From DHVE2 group archaeon (GTDB taxonomy: Archaea; Thermoplasmatota; Thermoplasmata; Thermoplasmatales; Aciduliprofundaceae), in assembly GCA_026986135.1 (NCBI GenBank), contig JALSPD010000118.1, positions 1 to 9,899 of the forward strand: a stretch of DNA of 9,899 nucleotides, given 5' to 3'. The notes below the pieces were generated by a model. That model searched no databases and was not told where the DNA came from. It worked only from the letters and a program-made list of their open reading frames with translations. Made by a program: the position numbers and the translations under genes. Positions 5,394 to 9,899 of the stretch are shown one piece after another (position 1 is the stretch's first letter; each line of letters opens with the position of its first letter).

Positions 5394-6611
5394 TCACTCT
5401 GTTAGATATGCCTGCTCACCGAACTCCCTCTCGTCAAGACCTTCCTTCTCTTCCTCTGGTGGCACACGCACTGGGGTTATCTTGTCAATGGCCCACAGCG
5501 CAACATAGGTGAATACAAAAGCGTAGATTATTGTTATCACAACTGCTGCAATCTCCGCGAGGAAGAAATGCACACCGCCGTATAGGAGACCATTGGCACC
5601 AGAGGGATTCACTGCAACCGTTGAAAATATGCCCAGAAGAATTATGCCTGTGAGACCGCCCATTCCATGGACCCCCCACACATCAAGGGCATCATCCCAT
5701 CCGCGCTTGTTTTTGAACCATACCGCCAGGTAGCCCACTATAGATGCAACCACACCGGTAAGCATTGATACCTGCACGGTCACATATCCTGCCATTGGAG
5801 TGATTGTGGCAAGACCCGCCACGGCTCCAGTGAGCATACCCAGAAATTTAGGTTTTTTCTCAATTATAACCGACAAAATTAGCCATGTTATGGCAGCAAA
5901 TGAAGCTGCAACATCCGTATTGATGAATGCAAGTGAAGTTATGCTATTCACTGCAAATTCGCTTCCAGCGTTGAATCCATACCAGCCAAACCAGAGAAGC
6001 CCTGTGCCGAGAGCAACGAGGGGTATGCTGTGGGGCCCCGTGTGAATCACCCTCCTTCTGCCCACATAGAAAACCGCTGCCAGAGCTGCAAATCCAGCGG
6101 ATGCATGGACCACAATGCCTCCTGCAAAATCATTGACACCCCACTGAGCGAACAGTCCTCCGCCCCAAACCATGTGCACCAGGGGGAAATAAACGAAGAT
6201 TAGCCAGAGGGTGAGAAATAGCATGTATGCTCTGAATCGCACCCTGTCTGCAAATGCACCCGTTATAAGAGCTGGGGTAATTATGGCAAACATCATCTGA
6301 TACGCAACGAAAACCCACATTGGAACCCCTGGATTTATAGGAGATGGTGTATTCATACCGATATTATTGAGAAACAGATACTGTGGTCCTCCAATGATAC
6401 CACCCATATCAGGTCCAAAGGCCATGGTGAATCCAAAGGTCACCCAGAGGATCGTGGTCCATCCAAGGGAGACAAAGCTCTGAGCCATTATTGCAAGGAC
6501 ATTCTTCCTGCCCACAAGGCCCCCATAGAAAAATGCGAGGCCCGGTGTCATCAGCATCACTAAGCTCGTTGCAACGAGCATAAATCCCGTATCTCCAGGA
6601 TTAAATGCCAT
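5394..6611 (-). CDS. amt: Ammonium transporter (Amt/MEP/Rh family)
   Basis: This membrane channel carries ammonium into the cell for glutamine/glutamate synthesis and probably works as a trimer. It has 405 residues and about 11 helices, the usual size. Signature elements are FFYGGLVGRKNVL (27-39), Phe108 of the Phe gate, Trp149 in HMVWGGG, the DFAGGIVVHASAG block (161-173) with Asp161 and pore His169, WFGWYGFNAGS (207-217) with the second gate Phe, and DVWGVHGMGG (310-319) with pore His315. Both histidines of the conducting pair are present. The cytoplasmic tail is short and acidic (VPPEEEKEGLDEREFGE). Many archaeal amt genes sit beside a glnK regulator gene, but none is visible here. The GGTGA ribosome site fixes the start. 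The likely TATA element overlaps the topA stop codon upstream; read-through from topA is also possible. Confidence 0.96.
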   Translation of the reverse strand: MAFNPGDTGFMLVATSLVMLMTPGLAFFYGGLVGRKNVLAIMAQSFVSLGWTTILWVTFGFTMAFGPDMGGIIGGPQYLFLNNIGMNTPSPINPGVPMWVFVAYQMMFAIITPALITGAFADRVRFRAYMLFLTLWLIFVYFPLVHMVWGGGLFAQWGVNDFAGGIVVHASAGFAALAAVFYVGRRRVIHTGPHSIPLVALGTGLLWFGWYGFNAGSEFAVNSITSLAFINTDVAASFAAITWLILSVIIEKKPKFLGMLTGAVAGLATITPMAGYVTVQVSMLTGVVASIVGYLAVWFKNKRGWDDALDVWGVHGMGGLTGIILLGIFSTVAVNPSGANGLLYGGVHFFLAEIAAVVITIIYAFVFTYVALWAIDKITPVRVPPEEEKEGLDEREFGEQAYLTE

Positions 6612-6617
6612 TTCAGG

Positions 6618-6622
6618 TCACC
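6618..6622 (-). promoter_or_regulatory. Shine-Dalgarno site of amt
   Basis: The minus strand has GGTGA six bases before the ATG at 6611. It matches the archaeal anti-Shine-Dalgarno sequence and confirms the start codon. Confidence 0.6.
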
Positions 6623-6643
6623 AACGGGCCATGCGTGGAACAA

Positions 6644-6657
6644 CCTTAAACTTTTCC
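6644..6657 (-). promoter_or_regulatory. BRE/TATA promoter of amt overlapping the topA stop codon
   Basis: The minus strand reads GGAAAAG (BRE-like) then TTTAAGG, centred at about 6647.5. The start point would be at about 6622, giving a leader of about 11 bases that begins with the GGTGA ribosome site. The TAA stop codon of topA (6648-6646) lies inside the TATA element, so the promoter sits partly in coding sequence. Confidence 0.45.
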
Positions 6658-8895
6658 TTTTTTGTTGTACTCGCATTCCATATTTGGGCATATCTTCCAG
6701 TCCTTGCGTCCTTTACGACGAATTATGATAAGGGGCGCTCCGCAGTAGGGACAGGTCTCTCCTGTGGGGATCACCTTACCCTTCTGGGGAAGCGGGTAGG
6801 TCACATCGCATTTTGGATAATTGGAACACCCGATGAACCTCTTACCGTTGCGTGATTGCCTTATAACCAGATCCCCGCCGCATTTTGGGCATTTCCCCAC
6901 GGTATCTTTCTTCGCGTTGTACTCGCATTTTGGATCAAGGCACCTTACCTCTGGACTCTGGCCCCTCCGCACCACCCTTATGAGGGGAAGACCGCAAACA
7001 GGGCATTTCTTATCAAGGAACTCCACCCTTCCCGTCTTGGGGAGATTGTAATACTTCCTTTCCCCTGAACCTTCGCACACAACCAGCTTCTTCCTCTCAT
7101 AATACACCAATTTGCCACCGTTGGGGCACTCTCCAAGTTCTGATTTCATGGATTCCTTCATACTTGCTCCAAAATCATCGCGATTCTCCTGGAGTTTGTT
7201 GAGGACTTTGACAAGCATCTCCTTGGATTCCTCAATCACTTCATCCATCCTCTTCTCGCCCCGCTCTATCCTGTCCATGTCCAATTCCAGAGTAGCGGTC
7301 ATCTCTGGCTCCACAATATCAACCTTGTGTGCCATGAGTTTCTCCACAAGGGTTTTTCCAACATTTGTGGGACGCAGGGGGTTGCCTGTGACATAGCCCC
7401 TATCGTAGAGTTTCTGTATTATCTCGGCCCTTGTGCTCTTGGTACCCAGGTTGAGTTTCTCCATCTCCTTGATAAGGGAGGACTGTGTGTATCTCTTTGG
7501 CGGTTGCGTCTCCTTCTCCTCCACTTTGATCTCCTTCACCCGGACACGATCACCCTTCTTCAAATCGGGAATTCTCTTCTCCTCAAACTTAACATAGGGG
7601 TAATAGCTCAGCCAACCCTCACGGGTAAGGGTCTTTCCATGGGCTACGAACCTCTCACCCTCAATACTAATGAGGGCTTTCACCTCTTCGTATTCGGCAT
7701 TCACGGCAAGGGTTGCCAGAAATCTTCGTACAATAAGCTCGTAAATCTTGCCTTTATCACCACTTAACTCCGCTCCACGAACAGGAACGATGGGGGGATG
7801 ATCCTTCGTCTCCTTCTTCCCCCTGGCAGGAACACGACGCATCTCATTCTCCAATCTGGCAACATCTTCCGCGAAACTGCTATTTTTCAGGGATTTTAGA
7901 ATTGCCTTTATGTTCAAACTTTTTGGATACACAGTGTTATCTGTCCTGGGGTAGGAGATATATCCCCCCATATAAAGATCTTCCGCGATTTTCATGGCTC
8001 TTGCAGGCGATATTCCAATTCTCGCCGCCTCGCTTAAAAATGTGGTTGTGTCAAAAGGATGCACTGGATAGAGCTGCTTCTGCTCCCTGCTTACCTCATC
8101 CACCTCAGCTACATCTGCGCTCTCTACCTTCTCCAGTACTTTCTTCGTTTCATCCAATTCCCAGAAGGGATTTTTCTCATGCTCCGCCTGGAAAATCATA
8201 CGTTTCTGGAGTTTTGCGATTATGTTCCAGTACTTCCTCGGCTGGAATGCCTCAATCTCCTTTTCTCTCTTCACGATAAGTGCAAGGGTGGGGCTCTGAA
8301 CCCTTCCCACGGAGAGAAATTCCCTTCCCCTTCTCCCAGAGGTAATGGATACAAATCTGGTCAGGGATGCGCCCCATGCCAGGTCTATGTGCTGCCGTGC
8401 CTCAGCGGCGCTGGCAAGATTGTAATTTATATCCACGAGATTGGAAAAGGCCCTCTCAATCTCCTCCCTGGTCAGAGCGCTGAATTTCGCCCTTTTAACA
8501 CGGAATCTCTTTCCGTATTTCTTCTCAATCACAGTCAGCGCCTCAACTCCTATGAGCTCTCCTTCACGATCGTAGTCAGTGGCGATTATTATCTCATCAA
8601 CCTCACCAGCAAGTTTCCAGAGGAGATTTATTATCGCCCTTTCTCTATGCACCTTCTTCGGCTTCTCATTCACAAGCTCAATCAAGTTGTTGAGATCCCA
8701 TCTTTTAAACTTCTCATCATAATCAAGCTCCACAATGTGGCCACGGAGAGGGACCACGAAATACTCATTTCCATCCCTTTCATACATGAAGTATCCCGTG
8801 CGCCCAACCTTCACAAACTTTGCCTTGCCCCCTGATAGAATAGAAGCTATTCTCTGCGCTGCATTGCGCTTCTCCGCTATGATTAATGTCTTCAC
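6646..8895 (-). CDS. topA: DNA topoisomerase I, type IA
   Basis: The enzyme relaxes negatively supercoiled DNA by cutting one strand through a 5'-phosphotyrosine link. From the GTG at 8895 it has 749 residues. The Toprim domain has Glu8 in IIAEK and the Asp107/Asp109/Glu111 triad in TDYDREGE. The catalytic tyrosine is Tyr315 in GGYISYPRTDN, followed by Arg317. The C-terminal tail holds a degenerate zinc finger (Cys590 and Cys607 only) and three full CxxC...C fingers (Cys631/634/652/657, 669/672/690/696 and 715/718/736/741). There is no helicase domain, so it is not reverse gyrase. An upstream ATG at 8964 would add 23 residues unlike the family, inside the divergent promoter region. The GTG gives the normal MKTLIIAEK beginning and lies about 26 bases from a TATA element, so a leaderless GTG start is preferred. 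Confidence 0.95.
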   Translation of the reverse strand: MKTLIIAEKRNAAQRIASILSGGKAKFVKVGRTGYFMYERDGNEYFVVPLRGHIVELDYDEKFKRWDLNNLIELVNEKPKKVHRERAIINLLWKLAGEVDEIIIATDYDREGELIGVEALTVIEKKYGKRFRVKRAKFSALTREEIERAFSNLVDINYNLASAAEARQHIDLAWGASLTRFVSITSGRRGREFLSVGRVQSPTLALIVKREKEIEAFQPRKYWNIIAKLQKRMIFQAEHEKNPFWELDETKKVLEKVESADVAEVDEVSREQKQLYPVHPFDTTTFLSEAARIGISPARAMKIAEDLYMGGYISYPRTDNTVYPKSLNIKAILKSLKNSSFAEDVARLENEMRRVPARGKKETKDHPPIVPVRGAELSGDKGKIYELIVRRFLATLAVNAEYEEVKALISIEGERFVAHGKTLTREGWLSYYPYVKFEEKRIPDLKKGDRVRVKEIKVEEKETQPPKRYTQSSLIKEMEKLNLGTKSTRAEIIQKLYDRGYVTGNPLRPTNVGKTLVEKLMAHKVDIVEPEMTATLELDMDRIERGEKRMDEVIEESKEMLVKVLNKLQENRDDFGASMKESMKSELGECPNGGKLVYYERKKLVVCEGSGERKYYNLPKTGRVEFLDKKCPVCGLPLIRVVRRGQSPEVRCLDPKCEYNAKKDTVGKCPKCGGDLVIRQSRNGKRFIGCSNYPKCDVTYPLPQKGKVIPTGETCPYCGAPLIIIRRKGRKDWKICPNMECEYNKKGKV

Positions 8896-8907
8896 GATTG
8901 CGTGAAG
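8890..8907 (-). repeat. Perfect palindrome over the topA start point
   Basis: CTTCACG and CGTGAAG are perfect 7-base arms around a 4-base centre. On the minus strand the downstream arm contains the GTG start codon (8895-8893). With a leaderless mRNA starting near 8895, the palindrome spans about -12 to +6 of the start point, a typical place for an archaeal repressor to act. A hairpin in a longer mRNA is the alternative. Confidence 0.5.
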
Positions 8908-8918
8908 GGTGAGGTGGG

Positions 8919-8933
8919 TTAAAACATTTTTGC
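8919..8933 (-). promoter_or_regulatory. BRE/TATA promoter of topA
   Basis: The minus strand reads GCAAAAATG then TTTTAA (8924-8919). The centre at about 8921.5 puts the start point at 8896-8897, next to the GTG at 8895. No ribosome site precedes the GTG, which agrees with a leaderless mRNA. The symmetric TATATATA at 8947-8954 could also work on this strand, with a leader of about 30 bases. Confidence 0.5.
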
Positions 8934-8943
8934 ATACGGCCAA

Positions 8944-8959
8944 CCTTATATATACAAGG
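8944..8959 (+). promoter_or_regulatory. TATA promoter of tgtA, nearly palindromic
   Basis: TTATATATA (8946-8954), centred at 8950, places the start point at about 8975, so the ATG at 8973 would begin a leaderless mRNA. No good ribosome site lies at the right distance from this ATG. The box sits in a near-palindrome with CCTT and AAGG arms, so it may be read in both directions between topA and tgtA. Confidence 0.6.
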
Positions 8960-8972
8960 AGCATGCAACCAT

Positions 8973-9899
8973 ATGGAACTCAAGCAACGTGATGGTCTAG
9001 CCAGGATATGCAAATTCCAAGAAATCGAAACTCCAACCCTCATGCCAGTGGTGAACCCAAATCTCATAGTGATTCCACCGAGGGAGATGAAGGAAAAATT
9101 TGGCGTTGATGCCATAATCACAAACTCATACATAATATGGAAAAGCAGAAAATTGAGAGAGAAGGCACTTAAAGAGGGGCTCCACCGCATGCTGGATTTC
9201 CCCGGGTTAATCATGACGGATAGCGGGACATTTCAGCAGCATGTGTATGGGGATGTGGAGGTGGATTACAGGGAAATTGTGGAATTTCAGAGGGATATTG
9301 GAGCGGATATTGGCACCATTCTTGACATATTCACCGAGCCGTTCCACACGAGGGAGGAGGTGAAAAACGCGATTGAGGAAACACTAAAGCGCGGCAAGGA
9401 ATCCCTGAAACTTAAGGGAAACATGCTTCTGGCTGGCGTGATACAGGGCTCTGTGTACCCTGATCTTAGAGAATATTCCGCGATGAAGATGAGTGATGCG
9501 GGATTTGACTACTTCCCAATAGGCGGTGTGGTTCCCCTTATGGAAGAGTACAGATATAGCGAGGTTGTAAGGGCAATCATCCATTCCAAGATGCACCTTG
9601 ACCCCTCAAAACCTGTGCATCTGTTTGGCGCTGGACATCCCATGTTCTTTCCCCTTGCAGTTCTCCTGGGAGTTGATTTCTTTGACTCCGCCGCTTACAT
9701 AAAGTATGCACGAGATGACCGTCTCCTGTTCCCTGATGGCACGAGACATCTCAAGGAGATTAAGTATCCTCCGTTCTTCTCACCTGTGTTTGACAGATAC
9801 AGCATTGAAGAGATAAAGGAGATGGAGAAAAAGGAAAGGGAGAAGATAATCGCGGAGCACAATCTGTACATGAGTATGGAGGAGATTAAGCGCATAAAA
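8973..9899 (+). CDS. tgtA: Archaeosine tRNA-guanine transglycosylase (partial, 3' end outside window)
   Basis: The enzyme swaps guanine for preQ0 in archaeal tRNA (position 15, in some species also 13), the first tRNA-level step to archaeosine. The first 309 codons are present, and the reading frame is open to the right edge. Landmarks are TPTLMPVVNP (20-29), MTDSGTFQ with catalytic Asp83, FPIGGVVPL, HLFGAGHP, and GVDFFDSAAY with nucleophile Asp238. All match arcTGT, including the spacing to Pyrococcus horikoshii Asp95 and Asp249. The zinc site is broken: the family's CSCPVC is FFSPVF here (Phe268, Ser270, Phe273 in place of the three Cys), while the fourth ligand His296 stays at the right spacing. 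The intact aspartates argue against ArcS, which lacks them. Whether the C-terminal and PUA domains follow in the same gene, or the gene is split as in Thermoplasma, cannot be seen. Confidence 0.92.
   Translation, partial: MELKQRDGLARICKFQEIETPTLMPVVNPNLIVIPPREMKEKFGVDAIITNSYIIWKSRKLREKALKEGLHRMLDFPGLIMTDSGTFQQHVYGDVEVDYREIVEFQRDIGADIGTILDIFTEPFHTREEVKNAIEETLKRGKESLKLKGNMLLAGVIQGSVYPDLREYSAMKMSDAGFDYFPIGGVVPLMEEYRYSEVVRAIIHSKMHLDPSKPVHLFGAGHPMFFPLAVLLGVDFFDSAAYIKYARDDRLLFPDGTRHLKEIKYPPFFSPVFDRYSIEEIKEMEKKEREKIIAEHNLYMSMEEIKRIK

Noticed and set aside
7112..7767. Plus-strand open frames of 94 and 146 codons opposite topA
   Set aside because: They are shadows of the topA reading frame without coding signals.
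8059..8835. A 258-codon open frame on the plus strand
   Set aside because: It lies wholly antisense to the topA Toprim and adjacent coding region, has no ribosome site or family motif, and is an open-frame shadow of a conserved gene.
6646..8895. Reverse gyrase
   Set aside because: There is no N-terminal helicase-like domain; the protein begins directly with the Toprim domain.
8896..8964. A 23-residue N-terminal extension of topA from an upstream ATG
   Set aside because: The extra residues do not look like the family, the region holds the topA TATA element and palindrome, and the GTG at 8895 gives the expected MKTLIIAEK start.
8780..9214. A 144-codon minus-strand open frame across the topA/tgtA junction
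   Set aside because: It overlaps the conserved parts of topA and tgtA and the divergent promoters, and the peptide shows no recognisable feature.
8973..9899. Annotation of the last gene as ArcS (TgtA2), which lacks a zinc site
   Set aside because: ArcS has lost the catalytic aspartates, while this protein keeps both Asp83 and Asp238 and the GAGHP motif; arcTGT is the better call.
1..9899. tRNA or rRNA genes, CRISPR repeats, insertion sequences, toxin-antitoxin or defence genes
   Set aside because: No repeat-spacer pattern, transposase motif or RNA-gene signature was seen on either strand; gaps between confidently called genes are at most about 170 bases.

Overview
The window reads as a gene-dense piece of a euryarchaeal chromosome, most likely from the Thermoplasmatota and possibly close to Aciduliprofundum (DHVE2). 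The lineage is an inference. The supports are an archaeosine tRNA-guanine transglycosylase (tgtA), an archaeal type IA topoisomerase with a zinc-finger tail, a presenilin/SPP-type membrane aspartyl protease, and archaeal BRE/TATA promoters. These promoters sit either about 25 nt before a start codon (leaderless mRNAs) or about 25 nt before a short leader carrying GGTGA/GGAGGT-type ribosome sites. AGG/AGA and ATA codons are frequent, as in many thermophilic archaea. No tRNA, rRNA, CRISPR, transposase or phage gene is visible. The longest stretch without a confidently called gene is about 170 bases.

Layout from left to right. Minus strand, 34-1090: a two-gene operon of a four-helix membrane protein with a sequon-rich external domain, then an overlapping VanZ-family protein. 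Plus strand, 1192-2304: an isocitrate/isopropylmalate dehydrogenase family enzyme with an NADP-type cofactor loop, sharing a short divergent promoter region with the previous operon. Minus strand, 2340-3365: an M20 metallopeptidase/deacylase converging on it. Plus strand, 3540-4460: a zinc-ribbon plus long-helix protein of unknown function, preceded by a possible 36-codon ORF. Minus strand, 4452-5333: the presenilin-like protease, whose 3' end overlaps the zinc-ribbon gene by 9 bases. Minus strand, 5394-6611: an Amt ammonium channel. Minus strand, 6646-8895: topoisomerase I, best started at a GTG. Plus strand, 8973 to the right edge: tgtA, cut off after 309 codons.

The genes are mostly single transcription units of core metabolism, membrane transport/proteolysis, DNA topology and tRNA modification. 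No single pathway is assembled here, and I do not see a clear new multi-gene system. The strongest anomaly is in tgtA: the two catalytic aspartates are present, but all three cysteines of the family's structural zinc site are replaced (Phe, Ser, Phe) while the fourth ligand, a histidine, remains at the expected spacing. Secondary points of interest are a consistent leaderless/leadered promoter grammar that fixes several start codons, and perfect short palindromes at the start points of topA and the membrane-protein operon. Others are the ambiguous substrate signature of the dehydrogenase, the membrane-protein/VanZ pair, and the zinc-ribbon/presenilin-like gene pair with overlapping ends.
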